64,000 bases of DNA from positions 124,001 through 188,000 of the forward strand of contig CAMCVK010000001.1 of assembly GCA_945881865.1 (NCBI GenBank), in the 5' to 3' direction. The notes under the pieces are model-generated. The model saw only the letters and a list, made by a program, of their open reading frames with translations, made no database searches and had not been told where the DNA came from. Both the position numbers and the translations under genes were made by a program. The stretch comes from Fimbriimonas ginsengisoli Gsoil 348 (GTDB lineage Bacteria > Armatimonadota > Fimbriimonadia > Fimbriimonadales > Fimbriimonadaceae). Positions 16,504-25,739 of this stretch are shown in pieces (the stretch's first letter is position 1; each line of letters opens with the position of its first letter).

Positions 16504-18488
16504 TCCCGTTCCTTTTCGTTGTTTTGGTGACGGTTGCGACCGTCGTGATCGGGATCGTCGCCACAAGGGGAGCGAAAACGACGGCCGACTTCTTCGTTGC
16601 CGGTCGATCCGTCAGCGTCGGAATGAACGCCGCCGCGATCTCGGGCGAGTACCTCTCGGCGGCCAGTTTCATGGGCATCGCCGGACTCATCATGAAGTCC
16701 GGTTACGACGCGCTTTGGTATCCGGTCGGCTACGCGGCTGGCTATCTCTTCCTTTTGCTATTCATCGCCGGACCGCTACGCCGTTTCGGTGCTTACACGA
16801 TTCCCGACTTCGCCCAGGGCCGATTCGACAGCCCGAGCTTCCGAAAAATCGCCGTCATCTTCGTGCTGTTCATCGGGTTTTTCTACACGATGCCGCAAAT
16901 GAAGGGCGCGGGCGTCACGATGGCGGCGATCCTCAACTGGCCCTACGCCATCGGCATTATGGTCGTCGGCACCGTCATCACCTTCAACGTGGCGGTGGGC
17001 GGGATGAAGGGCATTACCCTCGTTCAAGCCTTTCAATATTGGGCGAAGCTGTTTGCAATCTCGGTCCCGGTCTTCGTTCTGGCCGCCGTTTTTGGCTCTC
17101 CGGCACCCGATTCTGGAGTGAAAAACAGCGTTGCCGGACTTCCGACGGTCGCCTCGGGCACAACGGTTAAGGTGAAAGGAAGCGCGGCGTTCCCGGCAAA
17201 CGTCCTTGCCACCCCCGTCGGCGGCATCGCCCTCGTGTTCCCGAAAGGCGCTGAAATCGAGAAGATAGCGCCGGTTCGAAAACTGGCACCGAACGAGAAG
17301 CTTGATGGCCTCGCGCGCCCAAGCGAAATCTACGGAATGACGGTTGCTGGCGGCGGCGCCGAAGGTCTGGACAAGCTCAAGGACGTCAAGTTTTTGCCCG
17401 GAACAAGGCTGACCTCGGTTCCGATCCCGGTCTTGGTCGACGGTCAACCGTTGATGAAAGACGGCAAGCCGGTCACCACAACGATGAAGTTTGAGTTTGC
17501 GACACCAACCGAGGTGAGGATGGAGGCCGTCGACGGCTCGCCCGACAGCCCGGTTGCCGCGCCAAACGCACCGAACGACAAGGCTTGGGAGCATCCCTTT
17601 GGCCCGCTAACCAGCAAGCACGGCTACCCGCTTCTGTACACGTATTCCCTCATCATCGCTCTGGTTTGCGGCACCGCGGGCCTGCCCCACATCCTGGTGC
17701 GGTTCTATACCAATCCAGACGGCCGGGCCGCGAAGCGGACCACGCTCTGGGTGATGGTCATGCTGGGGGCGTTCTACGTCTTCACGCCGCTTTGGGGCAC
17801 TTTGGGCCGCGCCCACATGCCAGAGCTCTACGCCAACAACACGACCGACGCGGTCGTCATCAAGCTGCCCATGATGCTGGAGAACAAGCTTTTGGGCGAA
17901 ATCCTTAGCGGCGTTACCAGTGCGGGCGCGTTTGCGGCGTTCATGAGCACATTCTCCGGCCTTCTCGTTAGCATGTCGGGTGCCTTCGCCCACGACATTT
18001 ACGGCAAAATGCTCCGCCCGAATGCCACCGGCGACGAGCGCATGAAGGCGTTTAAGTGGGCCGCCGTTGGCGTCGGGGTTGTCTCAATGGTCCTTGGGCT
18101 GTTCGTCGAGACCTTCGATATCGCAACGATGGTCGGCTGGGCGTTTGCCATTGGCGCCGCCTCGTACTTCCCGCTCCTTCTGCTCGGGTCCTGGTGGCGC
18201 GGTCTAACTTCGACCGGGGCGGCCAGCGGCATGCTGGTGGGCGGGGTCGCTTCGCTGTTGGCCATCGTAACGTCGATGCTTCTCGATAAGAAGATCCTGA
18301 CAATGGATGTCTCCCCGCTGGTGCGTTCGCTACTGGAGCAGCCGGCCATCTGGGGTGTGCCGCTCTCGCTCATCATCATGTTCGTGGTGAGCAAGCTCAC
18401 CGCAAGTCAAATTCCGGCGGACGTCGATGCGAAGATGCTTCGCTTGCACGCTCCCGAAGAGCTAGGCATGAGCAAGAACTACGAGTGA
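16500..18488 (+). CDS. acetate-type sodium:solute symporter with long periplasmic insert
   Basis: A 662-residue SSS-family transporter related to ActP/MctC, which take up acetate, pyruvate or other short monocarboxylates. TTADFFVAGRSVSVGMNAAAISGEYLSAASFMG near the start and GTAGLPHILVRFYT later are family signatures. Between helices at about residues 200 and 370 lies a soluble segment of some 150 residues with Val/Lys/Pro-rich sequence, absent from E. coli ActP (about 550 residues). It is coupled to the DUF485 gene. The exact substrate is not readable. Confidence 0.9.
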   Translation: MIPFLFVVLVTVATVVIGIVATRGAKTTADFFVAGRSVSVGMNAAAISGEYLSAASFMGIAGLIMKSGYDALWYPVGYAAGYLFLLLFIAGPLRRFGAYTIPDFAQGRFDSPSFRKIAVIFVLFIGFFYTMPQMKGAGVTMAAILNWPYAIGIMVVGTVITFNVAVGGMKGITLVQAFQYWAKLFAISVPVFVLAAVFGSPAPDSGVKNSVAGLPTVASGTTVKVKGSAAFPANVLATPVGGIALVFPKGAEIEKIAPVRKLAPNEKLDGLARPSEIYGMTVAGGGAEGLDKLKDVKFLPGTRLTSVPIPVLVDGQPLMKDGKPVTTTMKFEFATPTEVRMEAVDGSPDSPVAAPNAPNDKAWEHPFGPLTSKHGYPLLYTYSLIIALVCGTAGLPHILVRFYTNPDGRAAKRTTLWVMVMLGAFYVFTPLWGTLGRAHMPELYANNTTDAVVIKLPMMLENKLLGEILSGVTSAGAFAAFMSTFSGLLVSMSGAFAHDIYGKMLRPNATGDERMKAFKWAAVGVGVVSMVLGLFVETFDIATMVGWAFAIGAASYFPLLLLGSWWRGLTSTGAASGMLVGGVASLLAIVTSMLLDKKILTMDVSPLVRSLLEQPAIWGVPLSLIIMFVVSKLTASQIPADVDAKMLRLHAPEELGMSKNYE

Positions 18489-18493
18489 ATTGC

Positions 18494-18516
18494 CGGGCGG
18501 TAGGCGCTACCGCCCG
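18494..18516. terminator. hairpin between convergent genes
   Basis: CGGGCGGTAG-GCG-CTACCGCCCG is a perfect 10-bp stem at 18494-18516. It lies just after the symporter stop and contains the stop codon of the gene on the other strand. No T-run follows on either side, so termination would rely on the hairpin alone. Confidence 0.5.
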
Positions 18517-19226
18517 TCGAAGCTGCGGTTGATCTCGCCCTTCACTTCCACCCAAATGTGGTGCTTTTTCCAGTGCGCGATCACGCGCGGGAAGTATCCG
18601 AAGATGTTCAGAAAATCGCGGTGGATGTCTAGTATCGCAGCGAACTCCTCGCCGATCCGCCGCCGCCGCATGATCATAGATAGATCGTACGCGGTGTAGA
18701 AAAGCCATCCCGAGCACGCCCAGAGCGAGAGCGACATGCCCTCACTGCTCACCTTCCCGGCGACCCCGAAAACCCCAAGCGCAAAAAGCGATGCGATCCA
18801 GGGCAGAAAGAAGAACCCGACGAAGCTGAAATCTCGGCCGCAGACGAGGGCGTAGCAGGACTGAAGCGCGATCGCCACGAATAAGGGCCAGACGAAGCCC
18901 CCGCGTGCGACAATCTCATGGAGGACCCAAGAGAGCGAGAGTCCAAGCAATGGCAGCATCCAGGCCGAAACTTTCGCTTCAATCGGCAGCTCTCGCTTAA
19001 AAATGCGAAATAGGTCCAGCCCGATGACCACCGCCAGCCAGAAGAATACGGAAGTCCGAACGCCCATATCCGGCCACGGCAAATAGGAGGCGGCAAGTAT
19101 CAATCCCGTGAATAACGTATTCCCGTGGACCACCGTGCGAAGGAATCGCAGGCGGTCCCGGTAGCGGGAGGCACCTACGTTCCCTTCGACCTCTAACGGA
19201 CCGGGAACGTAGTTCGGGATGATCAT
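18507..19226 (-). CDS. multi-pass membrane protein, Bax inhibitor-1-like
   Basis: A 239-residue protein with about seven hydrophobic segments. The C-terminal stretch YTAYDLSMIMRRRRIGEEFAAILDIHRDFLNIFGYF resembles the BI-1/YccA family signature, in which an acidic residue after an A-Y-T-x-Y-D turn precedes a D-(F/I)-N-(I/L)-F helix. BI-1 proteins are membrane calcium-leak channels or stress proteins. The match is from pattern alone and the rest is divergent, so the family is tentative. It starts 14 bases after the M16 peptidase gene and is likely cotranscribed. Confidence 0.55.
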   Translation of the reverse strand: MIIPNYVPGPLEVEGNVGASRYRDRLRFLRTVVHGNTLFTGLILAASYLPWPDMGVRTSVFFWLAVVIGLDLFRIFKRELPIEAKVSAWMLPLLGLSLSWVLHEIVARGGFVWPLFVAIALQSCYALVCGRDFSFVGFFFLPWIASLFALGVFGVAGKVSSEGMSLSLWACSGWLFYTAYDLSMIMRRRRIGEEFAAILDIHRDFLNIFGYFPRVIAHWKKHHIWVEVKGEINRSFDGR

Positions 19227-19240
19227 GCCAGGTAAAAACG

Positions 19241-21934
19241 TCAGGGCTTGAACGTGACTTCTTCCGGCTTCGGCAACCCGAGGCCTTCGAGCTGCGGCAG
19301 GATCTTCGCGCGATCGCCGACCAAAACAAGCACGCCAGATTCTATTGGCAGAGCGTCTTTCACCATGCCATTGAGAAGGCCCGGAGTGATCGAATTGAGT
19401 GCGGCAAGGTCCTCATTGACCCCCGCGAAGAGCCGTCCAAATGATCCGTACTCGGTTGCGGTGCCCAGCAGTCCGCCAAACGTTGCCAGGCGATTGATCA
19501 CTTGCGTTCGTAAGCTGGCGACCGCCTTTGCCGTTTCGACCGGCGTAATGTCGCCTTTCCGAATGCCGTTGATCTCCAGAAGGAATTCCTTTATGGAAGC
19601 TCCCGTGACGTCGGCGCGGACGCTCGAACTGGCCGCAAACGTTCCGAGCGTCGGCTCAAAGCTAAAGGTCGATCCAGCGCCGTAGGTGTAGCCCTTCGCC
19701 TCTCGCAAGTTTTGGTTCAGGCGGCTGGTAAAGGTCCCGCCGAGAATGGTTCCGATAGCCTCGAACGGCAAACGCGATGACGAGTCATACGGAACGCCTG
19801 GCTGCACGAACCGGATCACGGTTTGAACGGCTTCCGGCCGGTGAACGAGAATCACGCGAAGCGGCTTTACCGGAACTTCCGGAACGGCCGGACTGATGAG
19901 CGGTGCCGTTCCGGCATACCATCCGGCAAAGAGTCGGTCGAGCTCACGCTTGAGGTCCGGCCCCGGCAACGACCCCGCCGCGTAGACCACGGCTCGCTGG
20001 GGTTGGAAGATGGCCGAATGACGCTGGACCACGTCCGTCAACGTCAGCGCGTTCACCGAGGCGGTTGTTCCGTCTGCCGGCTGCCCGAGGGGATGCGTGG
20101 CGCCAAAGAACTCGCGGTCGGCGACTTTTCGCGCGATGGAAGAGGCGTCGGTGGCCTGTTCGTCTAACCGGGCTACCCGCACTTGCTGCACCCGCGTCCA
20201 GTCTTGGATCGAGTGTTTGGGGCGACGGAGCGCGTCGGATAAGTAGGGGATTGCTAGGCTAAAGTTGCCGGCAAGCGACGAAAGCGACGCCGTGGTGAAC
20301 CGGCTGCCGGCCGAGACATTCACGCTTGCGCCGAGGGCCGAAACCGCCGACTCGAATTGGCTCGCGTCAAGGTCCCCGGCACCCTGGGTGGCCATTTCGG
20401 CCATCAGATCGGTGAGGCCCGGCTTCGCGCCGTCCGACTCCGTGCCGCCGGGGAACAACACCTGGAGCTGCATCAACGGCAGGTCTTGACGACGCCAGTA
20501 ATAAACCTTTACGCCACCGACGAGGGTGAATTCAACCGGGAGTTTCGCGGCAAAGGTGGATGGCGGCGGAACGACGGGCACCGTATCCCGCGGATTCGCC
20601 GCCGGGGTTTCGGTCATCGGCACCACGCGCAGAATCAGGCGACTCCAAAGCGAGAGGGTTTTGCCAACCGATTCCTTGATCGCCGCTGGCGTAGTGTTCC
20701 GGTAGGAATCCATCACTTTCGAGAAGGAATTGGGTTCGCCCAGATAGAACTCGTACTCGTTCAGCTTGTCGGCCTTTTGCGACAAGGATTGCAACCCGTT
20801 GACGTAGCCGGTTTCAATTTTTGCCGTTTGGCGGGCGACCTCTTCGGCCGTAGGGCCGTTTGCGATGAACTCTCGCAAAACCTGGTCGATGCCGGCCTCG
20901 AGCCGATCCTGGCTCACGCCTGGTGCCAACGTCGCGTCAATCGTGAACAGCGAGCCAAGCTGGCGGGACTCTTGGAATGCGGAAATCTCGGTCGCGAGTC
21001 GCTCTTTCACGACCAATCGATCGACCAATCGGCTGGAAACGCCGTCGCTGAGGACCGACGAAGCGATCGACATCTCCGCGTCACCCGGCTTGTAGGCGGC
21101 CGGGCTATGCCAAACCATGATCGTCTTGGCCGATTCGACCTGATCCACCATCGTGATCCGCCGAACGCCTTTAAAATCGATCGCTGGGACCGGCTTGCGC
21201 ACGGGATCATTCCCGCGCTTCAACGTTCCAAAGAGGCGGTTGATGAGCGGCTTGATCTCGCCAATCCGGAAGTCGCCCGCAACAACAAGTGACGCGTTGT
21301 TCGGAGTGTAAAACGTCTTGAAGAACGATTTCACGTCATCTACCGAGGCGGCGGTGAGGTCTTCCATCGACCCGATGACACTCGTTCCGTACGGATGATT
21401 CGCCGGGAACATGAGGCCGTTGAGGGCTTCGTAAGCCTTCCCATAGGGCACGTTCTCGGTCGTCTGGCGTCGCTCGTTCTTGACCACGTCGCGCTGAAGG
21501 TCGAGCTTTGCCAGGTCAATGTTCTCGCCTAGGCTCTCAAATCGCTCGGCGTCCAGCCACAAGAGCATGGGAAGCAGGTTCGATGGGCCGACCGAGAAAT
21601 AGTTCGTGCGATCTTCCGCGGTGGAGGCGTTGTTATAGCCGCCGTCGTTCTCCATCAGCCGGTCGAACTGGCCATTCGGCACGCGCTTGGTCCCCATGAA
21701 CATGAGGTGCTCGAACAAATGCGCAAAGCCAGAGCGCCGGGGCGGCTCATCTTTGCTACCCACCCGGAACCAAGTATTGATCGTCACGATTGGCACCGTT
21801 CGATCCTCGTGCAAGATCACGGTCATGCCATTTGGCAGCTTGTATTTTTCGACCTGGACGCTTTGGGCGAGCCCGATAGAACTGCCCAGAACACAAAGGG
21901 CCAACGTGGCGGAAAGATGCCGCAAGATTCGCAT
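19241..21934 (-). CDS. secreted M16-family zinc metallopeptidase, two-domain
   Basis: An 897-residue exported peptidase of the insulinase/pitrilysin family. A signal peptide (MRILRHLSATLALCVLGSSIGLAQ) precedes the first M16 unit, which has the inverted zinc motif HLFEH (in GFAHLFEHLMFMGT) and the distant Glu in VVKNERRQTTE. The second half is the catalytically inactive partner unit, without HxxEH, with the R/Y-type GYTYGAGSTF segment. Together they form the clamshell that degrades peptides in the periplasm or outside. The length fits fused two-unit members. The downstream membrane gene follows closely. Confidence 0.93.
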   Translation of the reverse strand: MRILRHLSATLALCVLGSSIGLAQSVQVEKYKLPNGMTVILHEDRTVPIVTINTWFRVGSKDEPPRRSGFAHLFEHLMFMGTKRVPNGQFDRLMENDGGYNNASTAEDRTNYFSVGPSNLLPMLLWLDAERFESLGENIDLAKLDLQRDVVKNERRQTTENVPYGKAYEALNGLMFPANHPYGTSVIGSMEDLTAASVDDVKSFFKTFYTPNNASLVVAGDFRIGEIKPLINRLFGTLKRGNDPVRKPVPAIDFKGVRRITMVDQVESAKTIMVWHSPAAYKPGDAEMSIASSVLSDGVSSRLVDRLVVKERLATEISAFQESRQLGSLFTIDATLAPGVSQDRLEAGIDQVLREFIANGPTAEEVARQTAKIETGYVNGLQSLSQKADKLNEYEFYLGEPNSFSKVMDSYRNTTPAAIKESVGKTLSLWSRLILRVVPMTETPAANPRDTVPVVPPPSTFAAKLPVEFTLVGGVKVYYWRRQDLPLMQLQVLFPGGTESDGAKPGLTDLMAEMATQGAGDLDASQFESAVSALGASVNVSAGSRFTTASLSSLAGNFSLAIPYLSDALRRPKHSIQDWTRVQQVRVARLDEQATDASSIARKVADREFFGATHPLGQPADGTTASVNALTLTDVVQRHSAIFQPQRAVVYAAGSLPGPDLKRELDRLFAGWYAGTAPLISPAVPEVPVKPLRVILVHRPEAVQTVIRFVQPGVPYDSSSRLPFEAIGTILGGTFTSRLNQNLREAKGYTYGAGSTFSFEPTLGTFAASSSVRADVTGASIKEFLLEINGIRKGDITPVETAKAVASLRTQVINRLATFGGLLGTATEYGSFGRLFAGVNEDLAALNSITPGLLNGMVKDALPIESGVLVLVGDRAKILPQLEGLGLPKPEEVTFKP

Positions 21935-22013
21935 GCTTCAAAGACCTTACCATCCGCCTTAGAAATCGTTCCAAAATGCTTGAACGTCACGAAAAGTTTC
22001 GTAAGCACATAAC

Positions 22014-23108
22014 ATGGAAAGAATCGTTGCCATCATGGCCGGAGGAACCGGCGAGCGGTTCTGGCCCCTCTCCCGACGTTCGCTCCCCAAACAGCTCCTT
22101 CGCTTGAATGACCCGGAGCGAACGATGCTCACCGAGACCATTGATCGGGTTTCTCCCGTCGTCGGCGACGAGAACATCTACCTCTGCGTCGCGCCACACC
22201 TCGTTGACCTTATCGCCGAGAACACGCCGCAGATCCCGGCGGACCGGATTCTGTGCGAGCCGGTACGACGGGACACCGCCGGGGGCATCGCTTGGCTGGT
22301 CGCCAACTTGCTGGCCCGCGGCTATGACCCCGCGCAAACTTCCCTTGCCGTTCTGGCTTCGGACCATCGCATCGCGCCCGACGCGGTCTTTGCCGACACC
22401 GTTCGGGCCGCTTATACTCACGCTGAGGAAACCGGCGATCTGGTGACGATGGGCATCAAACCGACTCGCCCCGCGACGGGATACGGCTACATCGAATGTG
22501 ACCGTGCTTCGGCGCCGAGGGTTGTCCAGGGCCAAACGGTTCGAAACGTCGTCGCCTTCCGCGAGAAGCCAGCTTTGCCGCAGGCGCAGGAGTTCCTGCG
22601 CTCCGGTCGCTTCCTTTGGAACAGCGGCATGTTCTTCTGGACGCTAGAAGCGCTTCTGCGGGAGTTAGCGCAGAGCTCACCCTCGCACCATTCCGCCGTG
22701 CTAGCGATCGCCGAGCTGCTGTCTGCGGACCGCCAAGCCGATGCCGTGAGCGCTTTTTCCGCACTGGGGAGCGTCTCGATCGACTACGCCCTCATGGAAA
22801 AATCTGACCGCGTTTCGGTGGTCGAGGCCCTTTTTGAGTGGGACGATCTCGGTTCTTGGGACTCGCTGGCCCGTTATCGTCCGCTGGATGAGAACGGAAA
22901 CGTTTCGCCCGAGGACGCCATCCTGGAAGACACAGAAGAGTGCGTGGTCTATCAGGCGCAGGTCGGCCAGAGAGTCTGCATGGCTGGCGTGCAGAACTTG
23001 ATTGTGGTCGTTACGGCCGACGCGATCCTGATTAGCAGTAAGCGGAATCCCGACCTGGTGAAGCGGATCGTGCGGCGGCTTCACGACGAGGAGTCCTCGC
23101 TGTTGTAA
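22014..23108 (+). CDS. manC: mannose-1-phosphate guanylyltransferase
   Basis: A 364-residue nucleotidyltransferase making GDP-mannose from GTP and mannose-1-phosphate. The signature GGTGERFWPLSR (residues 11-22) with SLPKQLLRL follows the N-terminal strand. The EKP motif appears as FREKPALPQA and SGRFLWNSGMFFW binds the sugar. The beta-helical tail seen in bifunctional ManC/AlgA with the isomerase domain is absent, so this is the short form. GDP-mannose feeds polysaccharide and fucose synthesis; no glycan cluster is adjacent. Confidence 0.92.
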   Translation: MERIVAIMAGGTGERFWPLSRRSLPKQLLRLNDPERTMLTETIDRVSPVVGDENIYLCVAPHLVDLIAENTPQIPADRILCEPVRRDTAGGIAWLVANLLARGYDPAQTSLAVLASDHRIAPDAVFADTVRAAYTHAEETGDLVTMGIKPTRPATGYGYIECDRASAPRVVQGQTVRNVVAFREKPALPQAQEFLRSGRFLWNSGMFFWTLEALLRELAQSSPSHHSAVLAIAELLSADRQADAVSAFSALGSVSIDYALMEKSDRVSVVEALFEWDDLGSWDSLARYRPLDENGNVSPEDAILEDTEECVVYQAQVGQRVCMAGVQNLIVVVTADAILISSKRNPDLVKRIVRRLHDEESSLL

Positions 23109-23127
23109 GGGATTTGGTCCGCGTGGT

Positions 23128-23204
<77 letters not shown>

Positions 23205-23225
23205 ACGCGGGCCTTAAAATGTACC

Positions 23226-23981
23226 CTAACGGGCAGCACGCCGCAACTTTGGCCGCACAAAAACCCGGTAAACAAAGCCCGCCAAGCCGTCGGAGTAGGC
23301 AATGACGATGCGTGGCAGCGCCAGCCTAGGAGCCGTTGAATGCGCCCAGCCCTTTGCTAGCGAAACCCCGCGCCGGTATCCAAGGCCGTCCGCCGCGATC
23401 AGCGTGTCGTGGTTGAACGAGCCGTAGGGATAGCAAACCGACCTGGCTCGGATTCCAAGTTGCTCCAGCCCGGCATGCGCTTGCTTGAGCTCCTCTAGCT
23501 GCTCGGCGGCCGATAGCTTCGCCAGATGCCGGTGGGTGTGCGAATGGTTGCCGATCTCGTGGCCGCGCGCCGCGGCCGCTTTCAGCAACGCCGGTTCCGC
23601 GAGCGGTCGCGCCCGGTCGCCGTCCCAATCCGATTCCGTCTTGCCGGTTACGGCAAAGAAGACGCCGGGAATGCCGTGCCGCTCCAAGATTTCTGGCGCG
23701 TGGTGCAACGTGCTGGCGTACGCGTCATCAAAAGTGAAGACCACGCATCGTGGGCGGTCGAAGGGGGTTTCGTCGTCCAGCCTTCGGCCAACGTAGCCCA
23801 AGCGGGTCAAGAAGCGGGCCTGTCGGTCGAGGTCTGCGGGCGCTACGTTCAGGAATCGGCCCTCTTCGGCTTGGGGCCCAACCTTGTGGTAACAGAGAAT
23901 CAGCTTTGCCGACGAGTTTTGCGTTACAGAACCTCCGCGAGAAGCGTCCCAAATTATGGCTGAATCGAGCTTGCTAGACAA
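23226..23981 (-). CDS. polysaccharide deacetylase family protein
   Basis: A NodB-homology carbohydrate esterase. Motif 1 is FTFDDAY, with the catalytic base and metal Asp; motif 2 is HEIGNHSHTHRHL, with the two metal His; later motifs include VCYPYGSFN. These enzymes remove N-acetyl groups from chitin, peptidoglycan or poly-GlcNAc. No signal peptide is clear. The start is uncertain: only TTG at 23981 is a normal codon upstream of LILCYHKVG, and a GCGGAGG site lies further inside without a usual codon. The tRNA-Ile gene follows 21 bases later. Confidence 0.85.
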   Translation of the reverse strand: MSSKLDSAIIWDASRGGSVTQNSSAKLILCYHKVGPQAEEGRFLNVAPADLDRQARFLTRLGYVGRRLDDETPFDRPRCVVFTFDDAYASTLHHAPEILERHGIPGVFFAVTGKTESDWDGDRARPLAEPALLKAAAARGHEIGNHSHTHRHLAKLSAAEQLEELKQAHAGLEQLGIRARSVCYPYGSFNHDTLIAADGLGYRRGVSLAKGWAHSTAPRLALPRIVIAYSDGLAGFVYRVFVRPKLRRAAR

Positions 23982-24004
23982 GGCACGCCTGCGGTGACTA
24001 CAAT
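23975..24004 (+). promoter_or_regulatory. promoter of the propeller-protein gene
   Basis: TAGACA (23975-23980) and TACAAT (23999-24004) with an 18-base spacer resemble a housekeeping promoter, each with five of six consensus bases. It overlaps the first codons of the divergent deacetylase gene. Transcription would start near 24011, which rules out earlier ATGs and supports the start at 24045. Confidence 0.55.
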
Positions 24005-24044
24005 GAGGCGAGCTTCGGATTGGACCCGGAGATTGATAGGCAAG

Positions 24045-25739
24045 ATGCGAACCATGCGCTCACTCGTCACCAGCCTCGCCACCACCTTGGTCGGCCTAGG
24101 CATCGCGGCGGCGGCTTCCGCTCAATTTGACGGACCGGCCCCGCTCGCTTGGCGTTGGAGCTATCCGGCGACGGCCGCTCCGAGCGGGTCTCCGATGGTC
24201 ATCGGGGAATCGGTTTACGCCGCAATCGGTGGACGCGTCTTCGGAATCGACCGAAGTAGCGGCAACCTGAAGTGGCGATTCCCGCAGCTTGACCCGATTC
24301 CCGGTGCCTTCCGCAGCTCGCCCGTCGCCGCTGCCGGAACCCTGGTTGCCATCGGCAGCAACCGCCTGATCTACGGAATCAACCCGGATTCTGGCGAATC
24401 GAAGTGGACCTACAACGCTCCCGGCACCCCGGTTGGCCAGCCGATCGTGGTTGCCAACAAGTACGTCGTCTTCGCTCAGAGCAATAATTCGCTCGTTGCC
24501 CTTGACGCCGCGAACGGCGAACCGGCTTGGACCGCGCCCTACTCCCCCGGCACGACGATCGTGGGCAACCTTGGTAGCTACGAAGGCAACATCCTTTATT
24601 ACACGCAGGATTCCATCGTAAGCCTAAACCTCGCCACGCAGAAGCGAGATTGGAAGACGACCCTCAACGTTCCGCAGAATGCCGCTCCGATCGTTCGCGA
24701 TGGCGTGATCTATGCGAACTCCGGCACCTTCTTGGTAGCACTGAACGCCGCAGAGGGCAACCTTCGCTGGCAGGTCGATACGAAGATGGCATTGGCCTAC
24801 GCACCGACCGTCTCGGCCGCCGGAATCCTCGTAACCACGAGAGAAGGCCTGATGAAGGTTTACAACGATGATCGCCAGCTCATCTCGAAGACCCCGATTC
24901 AGCTTTCTTCCGGGCCGGTCGCGAACCCAACCGTTGCCGGTTCGAAGTTCATCGTGGTGACGGCGAACGGCGACGTCAATCTGATTGATCCGGCAGCAGC
25001 GGCACCGATTTGGAACTACACCATTCGCCCGCTCGGTGACGCGGTTGCGGCGGCACCGGCCGCCGGTGGCGGCTTCGGCGCAGGTGGCGGATTTGGTGGC
25101 CCGGCCGGTGGCGGTCAAGGCGGCGGCTTGGGTGGCCCTCCGGGCGGATTCGGTGGCGGCCAAGGTCGCGGAGCCGGTGCCGGTGCGGCTGGAACCACTG
25201 CGGCAACCAAGGTGGTCTTCGTCCAGGCATCGGGTCCGGCGGTTCTCGCCGGCAAGACGCTGATCGTTCCGGCGAAAGACGGAAGCATCCTCGCCTTCGA
25301 CAACGAAACCGGTGTCGACTTGACGCCTCCGAAGGTAACCCTCGCATTCCCGAACCCGGGTGACCCGGTCTCCGGCCAACCACCGCTCTTCCTGCTGCTG
25401 AAAATGGAAGACGAGGCATCGGGGATCATTTCCCGATCACTCACCGTTGAAGTCGACGGTAAGCCCCTCCTGTTCACCACGGAGCGCGACGGAAGCATCG
25501 TGATCCGATTCTCCAGCTCGCAGGGCAATAAGCCGCTGACGGACGGACGAAAGCAGTTCATCATCACCGTGAGCGATTGGATGGGCAACGTTACCAAGCA
25601 GCAGTTCGTGCTGACCATCGACAACACGCTCGCACCCATCGTCCTCCCGTCGAGCTCGACGAACCCAGCCGGTGGCCCGGCGGGTGGCGGCAACAATAAG
25701 GGCGGCGGCGGAATTGGCGGTGGTGGCGGAGACGACTAG
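24045..25739 (+). CDS. exported PQQ-binding-like beta-propeller protein
   Basis: A 564-residue exported protein. After the signal peptide (MRTMRSLVTSLATTLVGLGIAAAASAQ) come at least five PQQ/BamB-type blades, each with a core such as VYAAIGGRVFGIDRSSGNLKWRF or VVFAQSNNSLVALDAANGEPAW. A striking Gly-rich linker of some 55 residues (about 345-400) interrupts the last blades. A beta-sandwich-like region (VSDWMGNVTKQQFVLTIDN) and a second Gly-rich tail follow. Function is unknown; cell-envelope binding or assembly is likely. It overlaps the start of dprA. Confidence 0.8.
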   Translation: MRTMRSLVTSLATTLVGLGIAAAASAQFDGPAPLAWRWSYPATAAPSGSPMVIGESVYAAIGGRVFGIDRSSGNLKWRFPQLDPIPGAFRSSPVAAAGTLVAIGSNRLIYGINPDSGESKWTYNAPGTPVGQPIVVANKYVVFAQSNNSLVALDAANGEPAWTAPYSPGTTIVGNLGSYEGNILYYTQDSIVSLNLATQKRDWKTTLNVPQNAAPIVRDGVIYANSGTFLVALNAAEGNLRWQVDTKMALAYAPTVSAAGILVTTREGLMKVYNDDRQLISKTPIQLSSGPVANPTVAGSKFIVVTANGDVNLIDPAAAAPIWNYTIRPLGDAVAAAPAAGGGFGAGGGFGGPAGGGQGGGLGGPPGGFGGGQGRGAGAGAAGTTAATKVVFVQASGPAVLAGKTLIVPAKDGSILAFDNETGVDLTPPKVTLAFPNPGDPVSGQPPLFLLLKMEDEASGIISRSLTVEVDGKPLLFTTERDGSIVIRFSSSQGNKPLTDGRKQFIITVSDWMGNVTKQQFVLTIDNTLAPIVLPSSSTNPAGGPAGGGNNKGGGGIGGGGGDD

